DNA of 64,000 nucleotides from Exophiala sp. HKRS030 (GCA_023897205.1 JAHWDD010000008.1:1488001-1552000); one strand, 5' to 3'. Numbered from the stretch's first letter, positions 10,921 through 23,063 are shown. The notes: generated from the letters alone by a model not told the origin. Numbers and translations are program-made.

Positions 10921-13900
10921 TCACGCTTTGCCCTTGCCTTTCCTACCACCTCTGCCGCCAGCAGCAGCGGGCTTTTTCTTCTTAGGTGGTTCTTCTTCAA
11001 CCCCTGTGTCAGCCTCATCATCGTCATCCTTCTTTCGTTTATTCTTGCCTTTGGCCGCAGCAGCCGCGGGCTTCTTCTTGGGTACCTTGACATATTTGTC
11101 CTTTTTCAGATCCAACTCATCTTCTTCGTCGTCTGGACCGTCCACATCCGGGCCAAGAGCCTCATCAATTTCCGAATCATCGACGGCCTCTTCGAGATCT
11201 GGTTTGTCCTTCTTGCTTGCTCCACCCTTGGCCATGCCCATGACATTGCTAGCTTTGACAAATGGCATTGGATGGCTCTGCAGGTTGTACAATCTGGTGA
11301 AGGTGGCTTTGGTTTGTGTGTCGAGCTTGACTCCTTCCATATCCATTGGTCCTACTCCCAGTTCGAGCAAAGCATCGAAATCCTCTTTGGTCAGATAATA
11401 CGAATCCATGAAGTCAATGACTTCTGGAACATTGTCTTTGCCTTGCTGCAGTTTCCCGACGGTGTAACTCCACAGAGCCGGAAGGTATTGCTGACGAACT
11501 TCGTGGCGATCAGCTGAGGATCGAAGTCGCATGTGGCCTTGAATTTCCTTGACGAGGCGAGATAGTTTGCCTGGAATGTGAATGTTAGTACGCGCCAACA
11601 GACCCCGGAAGACAACTGACCTTGTTTACTGTTTTGTCCAAGCCATCCTGCGAAGCCAACTTGTTGGTGAAAGTTGCCATACATGTAACTTGCAGGTCGG
11701 ACAAAACTGAAGATGGCGTGAGTAGGCATCAAACTCCACTGTTGTTGAGTACCATGAATCATCCTATCGACGAGATCTCCGTCACTGATACTAGACGCCG
11801 CGTTGTCAACGAGCTCCAAGAGCTTCAAATCTCTCTCCTTCCCAGAGTAGCCACTTGCTAGCATCGGCTGGGTCTTCAGATAGTTCTCTTGAAGCATGAG
11901 ATAACTGAATTCGTGGTCGTTGAAATACAGCTCGGTCTTGTCATTCAAGGTCGCGGTTGAACTCGCAGCAAACATTTGCGAACGAAGAATTTTGTTGACA
12001 ATGTCCCAAGGTTTCAGTATCATATGCTTTTCCCAAGCCTTGGACATAGCCTTTGTGTCTGAAAAATCGAGATCCTTGTTGTCGAGTTTGATGGTTGAGA
12101 TCATGTTGATGATTTGTCGAATATCACCGCCACATCCTTCGATGAGAGCATTCATAACTTGTGGCGGCAACTTCATGCCTTCTCGATACAGGATAGTTGC
12201 AATTCTTCCCCGTATCATGTCGGTAGTCGGTCGTCTGAAAGCATACTCTGCCGTGACCTGATAGAAGGGCTTCATTTTGGGCTGGTTCCGCTCATTGCAA
12301 ATGAGAATCATGGGGATGGACGTCTTCTTAGCAATGGCGGCAAGGGCACCGACGCCACCGCGATCGCCTGCAGACATACCATCCACTTCATCCATGATCA
12401 AGACGAGTTTCCTCTTTGTAGGGTCGACTTTTTTGCCATCACCCGCAAAATATCCGAGCAGAGACGTGGTATCCAACACGCCTTTCAGAGCCGACTCTAA
12501 TAGCTTCTTGTTTCGGGTATCACTCGCATTGCTTTCGACGACATCATAGCCTTCGAGTTTGGCAACAAGGTGGGCAGCAGTAGTCTTGCCAACGCCAGGT
12601 GGACCGTGGAGTAAGGCAGCGCGAAACACTCCTTTACCATCAGGTCCCGCCTTTCTGAAGCCGCTCTTCGCACTGCTGCGCCAGTTTCGCAGCCATCTCT
12701 GCAAGCCTTCCACTTGAGTTTTGTTACCACAGACGCCAGTGAGTGAATCAGGAGCATATTTATCGACCCAGAGTCGGTCGTCAGATCTGACCTTCGGTTT
12801 GCTTGAAGGGGCCGGGGCACCCGTTCGTGCAGCAGCAGCCTTCGCAAGCTTCTCCGCGTCTTGTTGCTTCTGCTTCTCTCGTGCCTCCATTTCTTCTGCT
12901 TCTTTGCGGATCTTGGCTTCTTCTTTGGCTTGTTTTTCGGCGTATGCCTCAGCAGCTTTGCCGTCGCCGCCATTTGCAGGGAGCTGCTTGATCAAAGCGA
13001 ACAGGCCTTGCTCATCAATGGTCTTTATTCCCAAGTTTCGGATGGTCTCGAGCTTCTTCGGTCCAGCGTCACTACCAATAACCACGTAGCTCGTCTTCTT
13101 TGACGGAGCTCCAGTGACTTTCCCGCCATATTGCTTCACGAGACTTTGACCCTCTTCTCGACCGAGAGAGCGCAAGACACCGGTGAACACAAAAGTCAGT
13201 CCAGCCAGGCAATTTGGTTCTCCCACTGGGATCTCTGCACTTCCTGCTTCTGGTGGTGCAGCGCCGGCGTTGCCTCCTCCAGGCTGATAAGTCCACTTCT
13301 TATTCTCGTCTCGTGGTGGAGGGGTCGGAGGTCGTACTGTAGGGATATTGTCAAGAATTGATTTGATCTCCTTGCTCTCTTCCCGCTCTTCTGTCTTGGC
13401 CGCAGCTCGGGGTTTTCTTGCCGCAGTCGTGGTTGTTTTCTTTGTCTTCTTCTTGGGCGTTGCGTCGTCGTCGTCCAAGAAATCGTCTTCCTCGTCGTCT
13501 TCTACTGACGCTCTGGACTTCCGTTTTCGGGAAGGGGCGGCGGCAGAGGTTCTCTTCGTTCGTCGATCATTAGGTTCATCGTATGCGGAAATCTGGGCTG
13601 TTTCGATGTCGTCATCGTCATTGTCAGTCGATAACTTCTTGCTATGTCCATTGACAGGTTTTGACTGTTTCTTCGGAGGTTTAATTTCGTCCTCATCAGA
13701 GCCTTCCTCGTAATCATCGTCGACCTTTCTACTCTTGAGATCGTTGAAGATGTCGTCTCCACCATCTTGATCATTCTGCAGCTTGACTACAGCATCATCG
13801 TCGTCTGGTTCTGCGTAGCTCTTCGCTGCAGTTTTCCTGGTAGACCTTCTACCTGTCGAAGGAGTTCCGCCGTTGACTTGCTTAGTGGGGGTCTTGCTCG

Positions 13901-14267
13901 CGCCGTTTACAGTGGCTTTGACGGGGGTCGATTTTGTGCTTTTCGTTTTCGACGATGCGAAGTAGGCAGAACTTGTAGTCTCTTCCTCAACTGGCTCTTT
14001 TACAACTTTTTTGGCTTTCGGGGTAGCGGGCTTCTTGGGTTTGACGTCGACAGGTTCCTCATCTTCATCATCGGAGACAACTTTCCGGCCACGACCACGC
14101 TGAGTGCCTTTGCTAGCCTACACGCTCTGTCAGCATTGATCTGCACAATGATTGATAGCTGGTTCATCACGCCGTACCTTGTCCTTCTTTGCAGCGGGAG
14201 CAGTGGTGGCAGGAGGTTTTGCTTCACCTCCGCGGCCGCCGAAGAAGCTCCTGATATCTGAAGGCAT
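10921..14267 (-). CDS. Replication factor C subunit 1 (RFC large subunit)
   Basis: The large subunit of the clamp loader that loads PCNA at primer ends in the nucleus. Exons are 14178-14267, 11621-14117 and 10921-11570, giving 1078 residues. The start MPSDIRSFFG is the usual ascomycete RFC1 N-terminus and resembles a PIP-box-like motif. A basic, acidic-patched disordered region follows. Next come a BRCT domain near residues 330-410 (LTFVFTGVLRSLGREEGQSL), the AAA+ core with Walker A GPPGVGKTT near residue 535 and Walker B LVLIMDEVDG, then the RFC1 C-terminal collar domain. The C-terminus is lysine-rich (nuclear localisation type). The 50-nt second intron has a perfect TACTAAC branch point. 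Single-copy housekeeping gene; identification is secure. Confidence 0.95.
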
Positions 14268-15221
14268 TTTGGTGTGCGGAACTGACGGGAGGAAGAATTA
14301 GATAGTAGAGCCCCTGGACACCAGGGTCTTTCTCTGACCACTTTGTCAAACACCGTGGATGGCGGAAAGTCCGATGTCGATGTGTTCACTACCTGCGCAG
14401 GGGATTCGCCTGCACTTTGGCTGCTTAATTAAGTGCATGACGCGACTGACTTACGGTACGCTGAACGCGACAGGCTAAACCCTCTTAGGGCGGGGCAAAT
14501 GCCGCTTTCGCCTTAACGATACGAAGCAGTCTTTGTACTCCGCAGTACTTCGTATTCTGTCTCCAGGTACTCCGTACCATTCCTCTCTCCGCCACTTCAA
14601 TGCCTCTTTCCATTGATCTGATGATTTGTACGCTGATATTTCCAGATCAGCTTATGGAAGTTCCATTGATGTCGATGTGGCTTGAGTAGATTGAACACCA
14701 TTGTTCCTTATTTCGAGGCTCGATCTCTATCTCAGAAGGTTGGCACACTTTTCTGAGTACTCCGTAATGTGAGAGATATATGCAGCGCCATGGTCGATAT
14801 CGCGTTGCACAAGTACTTACCCTAGCATTTAGGCACTCTATGCGAGATCCAATGCAACAAGGAATCAACTTTCGGCTGGTACACGTACACGTATGATGAT
14901 CGGAACTACCGATGATCTTCCAGAGCCGGTAGGCGGAGAAATGCTTCAGGCGTCCCGTTCCACGCAACAACCTGGTAGAGTACGACGTATGCTCGGAAAA
15001 GAGGCGAATTCGGGGCTAGCGGCCAAAAGAACTTCTGGACAATACACCCTCTAATCCACTCTCCAGGTGCTCACACCAGCTGTAGGGTTGGATTGGTTTC
15101 TGGGGTGGAATAACGTAACACTAGACCCTATTCCATCCATCTATATAAGACGCCACTCGACGCATTCGACTTCCCAAAGTCAGTGTCACTTCTCACACAC
15201 TCTCTTTCTACTTCTTTCACC
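14268..15221. other. Divergent intergenic region, RFC1 / SDR
   Basis: Shared upstream region containing several short TACGGAGTA-like palindromic pieces (around 14536, 14565 and 14758). No gene recognised. Confidence 0.5.
15142..15149 (+). promoter_or_regulatory. TATA box of the SDR gene
   Basis: TATATAAG lies about 75 bp before the start codon at 15222, followed by a CT-rich leader typical of fungal transcription start regions. Confidence 0.55.
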
Positions 15222-16346
15222 ATGTCGTCTTACCAGTATGTGCAAAAAGCGCTGCAAGTCTTGGGAGCTTTGACTGCCGTGTCAGCCGTTTCGAGGATTC
15301 TATCCCTTACTCGACTGTACTTCTCACCCGGCGGATCCTCTCTGAAGCGCTGGAAGCATGGAAAAGAGCCATACGCCTTGGTCACGGGGGGCACTGATGG
15401 GGTGAGTCTTTGTTGCCGACAAAGACCATAGAGACGAGATCTTGTGGCACACTTGCCTATTCCTCGCAATCTCGACCGCCTCGACGACGCTGTGATACTC
15501 CGTTGAGCTGGTGTTTTCATGACGAAGTATTGCATGCTAACATCCCCTTCTACATAGATCGGGCTGGGGTTCGTCGAAGCAATCGCCGCCCAAGGGTTCA
15601 ATGTGATCATTCTATCCAGAACCAAAGGCAAGCTAGAGAGTCGTCGATCGGCTCTACAAAAGCAATTTCCAAACCTCAAGTTCGAGATCCTCGTCTTTGA
15701 TGCCTTGAAGGATCCATACGAAGGTATTGAGAAGCTGGTCGCCAGCGTATCCCATCTGAACATCACTGTTTTGGTCAACAACATGGGCGGCATCCCCTTC
15801 ATCCCGGGATATCGATTGCTCACCGAGACGAGCGGCCCACAGATCGATACCGCCATCGACCTGAACGCCCGCTTCCTGTCGCACTTCACACGCTTCATGA
15901 TTCCGGTCATGACGAAGAGCTATCCTGCACTCATCGCAAACGTCGGTTCGGCCGCTCAAGTTGGTATCCCCTGGGCCGCGGTGTACTCGGGCACGAAAGG
16001 GTTCGTGCTCAGCTTCTCAGAGGGTCTCTCCCGCGAGTTCAAGTGCAACGACATCCCCATCGATGTGCTGAACATCACGCTCGCCGACGTGAGCAGCCAA
16101 CAGACTCCCACGCCAGTGCATATTCTCAACCCTTCCGCGAAGCATTTCAGCAGGACGGCTGTCGGCCGACTCGGCGCCGCCGTTGCTTCTGGACGCAACA
16201 CGGTCACCCCGTATATCCCACATGCCCTTCTCCTCTGGGCTCTTGGCCCGATGCCGGAATTTATGAAAGTCATAATTACGAACAATATGATTCGTGGTGC
16301 ACAAGAAATCCTTGACAAGGCTCACGGGGGGCTAAAGAGAGACTAA
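15222..16346 (+). CDS. Short-chain dehydrogenase/reductase, 3-ketoacyl-CoA / 17-beta-HSD type
   Basis: NAD(P)H-dependent reductase, 322 residues, from exons 15222-15401 and 15558-16346 (intron GTGAGT..CATAG). The start has a CACCATG context. A hydrophobic N-terminal segment (about residues 10-32) suggests an ER anchor. The cofactor motif TGGTDGIG (55-62) is assembled exactly across the splice junction. NNMGG, the catalytic Ser in NVGSAAQ and the YSGTK Tyr/Lys pair complete the active site. The closest family is the very-long-chain 3-oxoacyl-CoA reductase (Ifa38/KAR) and 17-beta-hydroxysteroid dehydrogenase 12 group. The lineage-specific look (GGTDG rather than GASDG) suggests a divergent paralogue rather than the fatty-acid elongation enzyme itself; that is inference. 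Next to an MFS relic and a Zn2Cys6 regulator. Confidence 0.85.
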
Positions 16347-16870
16347 CTCAGGCAATTACGTTGCACTCAACACGCTGAGCTGTATCAAGCTGGTAGGGTT
16401 GGTCCAGAGACATGTCTATATACAACAAGGTCTTGCTTCTAGTGTGGCTGATCAGAAGCAACACCACGTCCACGATGAGGCAAATCTAGATTTTGGCGTC
16501 AAATGAGCACTGAATTCAGCAAGTCGCAATATCTGGAATGAACAAAAAAAAATGATATGTCGTGTAACGACTGATGTTCATAGTCATCACATATCAATCG
16601 TGGTAGTGCATACAACCAAATCCTACTGAGCATCACTCCGTCAACAGCGTTCACGTACATCTGTTCACTTATGGCTGAAATCTGACTCTCGGGTCCTTTG
16701 TTGAGGGGTGATTCTCGCGATGACATACACTGTCTTGCCACCCTGGGTGCGATCCCTTCTTCCATTCTCGAATCCCATCCACCGTGGAGTAGGTACAAGA
16801 TATCACCATCGCCGTTGCAGATATGGCCGTGTTTCCCGCGAGCGCAGTGATATACCTCGGCGCTTACGAT
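16347..16870. other. Intergenic region after the SDR gene
   Basis: The minus strand is open here (continuing the frame of the MFS relic) but the encoded sequence has no transporter features. I see no functional gene. Confidence 0.4.
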
Positions 16871-17052
16871 AATGCCAATTCGTGAGGCAAGCTCGGCACG
16901 GGTGTACCATGTCGATAGGTAGTAGACAACCCAGGACGTCTTGAGCGTGACGATACCCAAACCAGGAGAGTAAGGATGTCTTACGACATCAAGACTCCAG
17001 CCTCGAATATACCGACAAAGATTCGACAGGCCTATAGGCTGCCAAAGCTCTT
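16871..17052 (-). pseudogene. Relic of a Dal5-type MFS permease gene
   Basis: Two adjacent pieces of a fungal anion:cation symporter lie in different minus-strand frames. The first reads FGSL, a TAG stop, then ACRIFVGIFEAGV, around 17000-17052. The second reads VVYYLSTWYTRAELASRIGI at 16871-16930. In intact members of this family these two strings are consecutive (transmembrane segments 4 to 5 and the loop between them). Here they are split by a stop codon and a shift of frame, and there is no room or similarity for the other ten membrane segments. This is therefore a decayed fragment rather than a gene with introns. It lies just upstream of a Zn2Cys6 gene, suggesting a former transporter-regulator pair. 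Confidence 0.6.
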
Positions 17053-17325
17053 CTACCGGCGTCGTGGCCGCAGATGCCAAGGGAAAGACTTTCCAATTAA
17101 TATGAACCAAGAACAGGTACGTGTACATCGACACAGGTACGTTGACATCACTTTACTTGGATAATCTGCTTCCATTATGAGTAACTTATGGCGATACGGT
17201 ACTCACAAGTTCGTAAAATGTCGGTCCCCTCGCTGGCCCGAGTCCGCACGGCCTCACAGGGACGTTAAAAGCGAACGGCCAATTCGGAAATTGCCGAATT
17301 CCCAAGCCCTACAGGTCCAGCAGAT

Positions 17326-19758
17326 ATGCCGCAAAACGCCGTGAGACTTCCAGGAGGGAAAATTCCTAAGCTTACCTTCAGAAGAACAATGGAGAAACCA
17401 CATGGCCATACACGGCGCATCTTTAGACCTGACCTCAAGCGGCGTCGTCCGCCTTTGGCCTGCATCCAGTGCTACAGCAGGAAGATCAAGTGTAGTCGGG
17501 AGTCGCCAGCTTGCGGTAGGTGTATCAGGGCTGGCAAGGGCCACGAATGTGCCTACCGCAACGAACCTTCGGATGACCATCCTCCTGCGCAGAGCAGGCC
17601 CAGTCCGCGACCTTTGGTAACAGGACCAACCCACGATGGGGCCACGTCACCCAAGCACACCCGCTACCTTGCTCCGAGGTCAGTGGAGGGAAGAATGGCG
17701 CATCTGAAAGGGCCCGAGACGTCCACCAAGTTTTATGGGTTCAGCTACCCTCTAAACTTGTACCAGCAGGTACATAATTCCACGTCCCGTGATCGGTGCA
17801 ACACCAGCGAGGGAAAGGCTGGGACTAACAAGAATCACAGTTTCCTGAGCTCCGATGCTACATCGCAAAGGTCAAGAACCAGCATCCGGCCATCAACCAG
17901 CTCCGGGACGAGATCTATGGGACGACAACCAGTCTGGGACCACGGCAACAGCAATGCCCGAGCCAACTAAGGATTGCAGAGAACTTCGAGACTCTTGTTC
18001 CCACTCGTACTGTCGCAGACATGCTAGTTCAAACCTACATGGATCGGTTCGAGGTCATCCACCGTGTTGTCCACACCCCGACCTTCATGGGCGACTATTG
18101 TGGCTACTGGAACAAGACCCGCCTCGTGTCGGCCACTTTCCTTGCGCAGCTCCTTCTCATGATGGCCTCAGCATCGAGTCTGCATCCCGAGACAGCGTTC
18201 AACGGTGGAACCGACATGAACCCAAGCCGCAGGTGTATCCTGCGCTGGATCGAGGCGGTCGAGTCATGGTTGATCCCGCTGGCGTTCGAACCGGCACCGG
18301 ATTCAACGTCCACATTGACCACGCACTGTCTCCTCATCCTGGCCAAACGCGCCAATTCTGTCCACGAGAGCACTTTGTGGTCGTCTACGGGATCACTGGT
18401 CCGGAGGGCTATGGCGGCGGGATATCATCGCGAAGTCGATTCCGCCACGCACGTCTCGCCATTTAATCGGGAAATGCGACGGCGCTTGTGGGCGACGGTC
18501 ACCGAGCTCGACCTGCAGGCGTCCATTGATCGAGGTATGACCCCCAGTATCAGACCAGGCGACTTCAACACGAACGTGCCCCTCAACGTCGAGGATGAGG
18601 CGATCCAAGATTCGACCGAGGAAATGTTCGCTCCTCTGCCGCTGGATACGTGGACAACCACCTCGTGTCAGGTCCTTCTGTATCAGTCCTTCATGGCTCG
18701 GTTGGAGGTTTGTTGCCTCGTAAACGGGTCGCAGGATCGGGACATGTTCGACGAGGCCTTGCAGTTGAGCGACAAGTTGGCCCGAGCCCTTCAGGAGATT
18801 CCGGCCTGGAGAGGCACTGGCCACAGTTTGCAAGACCTGCAGACTATCACATACGTACGGGGCGTGGTGAGTATCGTCCTGAATCTGTTCCTGGTCGTGC
18901 TACACGTCCCGATGGCGATTAAGACTCCTCCGACATGGAAGGTCCACGTCTCTCGTCGCGCCCGCCTCGATGCCGCCCTCGGGATTCTCATTCACCATCG
19001 GCGGCTGGTCGACGACGGCATCGTCCCGGACTGTGCGTGTCGGCCCGGACTGGTCCTGGGCGCTCTCAACCTCTGCCACGAGCTGTATCTAAGTTGGAAC
19101 ACCTCTTCAGGTCAGTAATGTAACCGAGAGAGAGGGACCGTGCAAGCGCGAATCTGACTGACCACGTCGACACAGGAGGCTCGCACACGCCGGCTTTGAC
19201 GTCGCCAGAGATTGCCCTGGCTCATCTGATGGTGGTCGAACGAGCGTTGCAACTCCTGCACGGACCCGTGGCGACGACGCTGGAAGGCCTGAACGAATAC
19301 TACGTTCTGGCCATGGTCATTGGACTCATCAAGTCCAAGATCTGCCCACAACTGACAGCCTCGGCCGAACAGGACGCAGCTCAACAGGTCATCCACCTCT
19401 GTGAGAAGGTCAAGTCTGCCCTACCCACCCTCTGCGTTGACGACGCCGAAGACACGTCCGCCTTCAGGTGAGTTGCCCGCCGCCCTCAAATCCCACCCGC
19501 AGATTTATGTTCTGACGCCATTGAACTCTGCAGACGTACCCAACCCGGGCAGTGTAACCAGGGGATCGCCTCTCCGGGTCTTTCTGACCGCGTCGACTGC
19601 TTTCTTCCCATGGTCGGTGTAACCCCGGAGATGGGGTTCCTTAATCGTGTGAATCGCCTTTTGCTAATGTTCCCTGATAGTTCCCGGACGATTTGGGCTT
19701 TCTGCACAGTGATTTCCTCCTCGAAGACGCTCACACGGGGTTTAACATGGTACTGTGA
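17326..19758 (+). CDS. Zn2Cys6 fungal transcription factor, five exons
   Basis: A 720-residue regulator built from exons 17326-17769, 17841-19110, 19176-19467, 19534-19612 and 19681-19758. The DNA-binding zinc cluster uses Cys46, 49, 56, 63, 66 and 75 (CIQCYSRKIKC..CGRC). The middle holds a fungal-specific transcription factor domain (from TYMDRFEVIHRVVHTPTF, with MRRRLWATVTELDLQASIDRG). The last intron uses a weak GTCGGT donor. It is preferred because it yields FPDDLGFLHSDFLLEDAHTG, a sensible C-terminus; other donors give quick stops. A second ATG at 17389 is a possible start. Target genes are unknown; neighbours are the SDR reductase and an MFS relic. Confidence 0.85.
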
Positions 19759-20390
19759 GAGCTAAAATAAGCTGAGAGGAACTTTCGTCCCCCAAGGCAG
19801 CGTTTTGAGCCCTAATACTCGTACTGCAAGCTAAACCAGCTATTTTTCTTCTACTCGTAACAATCGATACTCATTTAGCTTGACATTAGGTAGTTAGCTT
19901 AGTTACTAAATTATGAAGATAGTCTCTAGCATTCAAGTAAGCTCAATGAAGAATAATGAGTAATAAAGTAGAAAGAGTAAATAGTCATAAAAGTAGAAAG
20001 ATTAAATATAAGAGTAATACTCCGCAATACGGAGTAGTAATAGTGAAACACTATTCAGACCATATTACTTAGAGTCATACAAACTGTCTTTTGACCGCCA
20101 ATGGATAAGCTGGAATAGGGTCAACCAATCAGCAGTTACGCTCTAGCACTTGAAATCGTGGCCTTATTCAATTTATAGTCCGTTTGTCGCTCGCTCCGCA
20201 TGATGAAACATGCCGGTCTCTGAAACAACTTCTACTACTAAATACATGATATCATTTTCTTTTTCCCATCGACATGGGCCAGAGGTATGTACAACAAGCT
20301 ATGCCGCTTTAATTGTCCTAGGAACTAACTTCTACACCACCTTTTCTCTACTGAACCTCCCTCTGCTGCAAACTCTGCCCTCCTACAGCT
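19759..20390. other. AT-rich intergenic region
   Basis: Markedly AT-rich (especially 19840-20070) with short repeated words such as AGAGTAAATAGTCATAAAAGTAGAAAGA and ACTCCGCAATACGGAGTAG; no gene recognised. A possible small first exon (MPVSETTSTTKYM..) starts at 20210 but does not connect convincingly to the broken frame that follows. Confidence 0.45.
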
Positions 20391-21100
20391 TTACTCTTTT
20401 TCATTCCCAAACCCAATCTCACGTCCAAAAACAGTATTGTTCTGATGATCTTTGAAGAAGATGCTACGCAGAGGTCCTCTGAAGCTCAAAGCGACTTTTT
20501 ACAAACACCCCTTGGAAAAGTCTCCACCACAATGTCACAGGTAGGGCCGTAGAAATCGTCACCGTCGATTCGTACCGACGATCATTTAGCTCGATTTACA
20601 TCTTCTCGGCCTGCTCTTCAGTCGACTGAAGAGTACGCAAGCCTTGCTGCCCTCAAGGATGTCAAACTTGACATCAAAGCCTTGCGAGTGGACCTACAGG
20701 AAGAGTTTAGCCACAATATGAAGAGGAACGACCGCGAAATCAACCGGACGAATTGAAATTCTCGAACAAGAAGCTTGAAGAAACCACGAAAGGAACTTCA
20801 TACCAGCAACGCAGAAGTTAAACTTGAGCTACTGAAGGTAATCATTGAGTCTAAAGCAGTCTCGAAGAAAGATATCTCTTTACAGGTGGGCAAGTTTCAA
20901 GTCAGCTTCTTTCGCAGAATCTTCGATCTCGTAAGTACTCAAAAGTCAACACATTTACTGAGGGATCTTCTAACGTTGACTAGGGTTTGACACTGGTTGA
21001 AGCTGCCGCCGCAACGACGCTAGGGCCTCTTTGGTATGCGTATAAGATCCGCACAACCTGTACGCAGCTGCGAAACTGTAAGCTGCGAGCAGAACTCTGA
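20391..21100 (+). pseudogene. Broken gene for a coiled-coil protein
   Basis: A single frame (the one starting at 20391) encodes protein-like sequence, but is interrupted by a TAG near 20550 and a TGA near 20757. The pieces read SEAQSDFLQTPLGKVSTTMS, then SLAALKDVKLDIKALRVDLQ, then ELHTSNAEVKLELLKVIIES, all helical with heptad-like spacing. Around 20740-20780 the other frames carry RIEILEQE and NKKLEETTK, as expected if a frameshift or two had split one coiled coil. After a normal-looking GTAAGT..CTAG intron (about 20933-20984) comes GLTLVEAAAATTLGPLWYAY and a stop at 21100. I do not recognise the family. Hidden introns cannot remove the stops and keep phase, so decay is the simplest reading. 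Confidence 0.5.
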
Positions 21101-21623
21101 GCATGAGAAGCAGATTATTATGATTGACGAATATGATTAAAGTCGGAGGTATTTGGGCTATGTCGCAAATACTCGGTGCGAAGCGTTACCAACAAGTAGA
21201 AAGAGGAGGATAAGTTTTCTTCCTTAGAAGTTTTTCCCCCTTTGTATACTAATATTTAGAATCTTGGGTGCTAGATTGGTTGATGAGTACGCGAGGGGTG
21301 TGAGTGCCTCTGAGTGCCTCTGCTTTTCCTGTAGAGCTAGCAGCAAGGCATAGATGGACAGATATACAATCAACCAAGTTTTGCGAAAATGATGGCGCTG
21401 CTGCGAGCGCAGCGAGAGCGATGAGTGTACTATGAAGACCTAGTTACAGGACTCTGACATCTTCTGAACGTCGCGGAGGCCTAGACCCCCATCAACGCTT
21501 AAAACCGCCACGATGACCCAACTGCCCAAAAGTTCTTGCATTATATGCCACTACACATCCCACCACGTTATCCCACTCCTTTCAATACCACTCGAGATCC
21601 CTAACAGCGATCTTGCTTCGTGA
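21101..21623. other. Intergenic region with a small tandem repeat
   Basis: Contains two tandem copies of a GAGTGCCTCT unit near 21302-21322 and an alternating GC/GA run near 21400. No gene seen. Confidence 0.4.
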
Positions 21624-23063
21624 TTAGACTTTCTGCCACAGGCCGGCCTGGATGTCAAGGCGAGCCCAGGCAACCAGTAAAGACCCAAACAACATGGCGA
21701 CGCCACTAAAGATGGCGCACTCGGAGTACCCTCCGTAAGACTGGACCATGGCTCCACAGATGGGAGTTCCCGTCAAGCCTGCAACGGCCAGGACGGCCAT
21801 GGCCATGCCGAGATAGGTGCCGAACTGGTTCATGTGCGGGGTGATGCGCGCAAAGCAAGGCGACATGAGCGACACGATGCCACCGGAGAAGAAGCCGTAC
21901 AGGGCGGCGAAGATGATTATGGCAGCGTTGGACCGAATGGCAAGCCAGCACAGGAGCAGGACGCCTGTGCACGTGCCCTCGACCAGCATCGTGTTAAAGG
22001 GCCCGACCTTGTCGGCGGCGAGGCCGGGCACAACGCGACCAAAGGCCGAGGCGGCGTTCAGGATCGCGGGCATGTAGTCGGCGAGGTCGTGGCCCATGCC
22101 CTGCTGCAGGGCGTACTGGGGCAGGTAGAAGAACGGCGTGAAGAGCCCCCAGGTCATGAAGAAGATGCCCGCGGTGGTCAGGATGTACGCGCGCTGTGTG
22201 AAGGCGGACGGCAGCAAGACGGCACCGCGTCGAGGAGGTAGACGCTCTTTGAGGGTGAGTACGGCGACTGTCATCGTGACTAGGATGATGAAGCCGACGA
22301 TCCTGACCGACCACCCGAACCCGAGCGACCTGTACTTCAACATCCGGGTTAGGGCGATAGGGAAGATGACGCCGCCCGTCGAAGAGCCCGTCACCGTCAG
22401 ACCCAATGCCACCCCACGGCGCCTGCGGAAGTAGTGGCTCACGCAGGTCATGGCGGGCGCGAAGAGAATCCCGGATGCCAGGCCGCCGAGCAGGCCTTGA
22501 GCGAGTATGAACTGATAGTACTCGGTGCACAGGGAGGTCATCATCACCGACACAATGGCTGCGAGGGCTGGCACGTATATTACCTATCGATCCACGCCGA
22601 GGCAGGAATAATGTCAGCACTAACGCCGTCTGTCCCCTCCGTGTGTCTAGAAAGGGGGAAAGTCAGGAGCCACGAACCTTTACGCCATAACGATCGAACA
22701 AAGGTCCCCCTACGAGACCGCCAGCGTAGAGAAAAAATACCTGGATAGATCCGATCCACGAGATAGATGACGGCGATTCATGAGATAAGAAGTGCGACGA
22801 GTAGTATTCTTGGTAGACTCTGGTTTGGCGCACACCGTTAATAGTCAGCTTCACAAAGTCTTTTTATAGTGCCAAAGAAGTTATCGCTTCAAGGAGCCTC
22901 ACCCGTATGCATTCATGTACCCAAACGTCGAGAAAGACACACAGTATGCCCCCAGTATCACCAGCCAGGCTCGGATGCCGCCCTCGGGGAAATCCCCGTA
23001 TTCGACTTTTGGTTTCTCGTCTGCCGGTTCTGGCGAGGAATCGGAGGGTTGGACTAGAGACAT
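21624..23063 (-). CDS. MFS transporter, monocarboxylate (MCT) type
   Basis: Plasma membrane transporter of 420 residues from exons 22903-23063, 22678-22819 and 21624-22583. The N-terminal tail is short and acidic, then FPEGGIRAWLVILGAYCVSF begins membrane segment 1, as in fungal MCT/riboflavin-transporter-like proteins (the usual D/E-G-G-x-R/G-A-W motif). The loop YQEYYSSHFL and SWIGSIQVFFLYAGGLVGGP follow, with FDRYGVK as the conserved segment 2-3 loop. Twelve membrane segments can be followed to the C-terminus. The substrate (monocarboxylate, or another small organic acid) cannot be told from sequence. It faces away from the ribosomal protein gene and sits alone with no enzyme partner. Confidence 0.85.
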
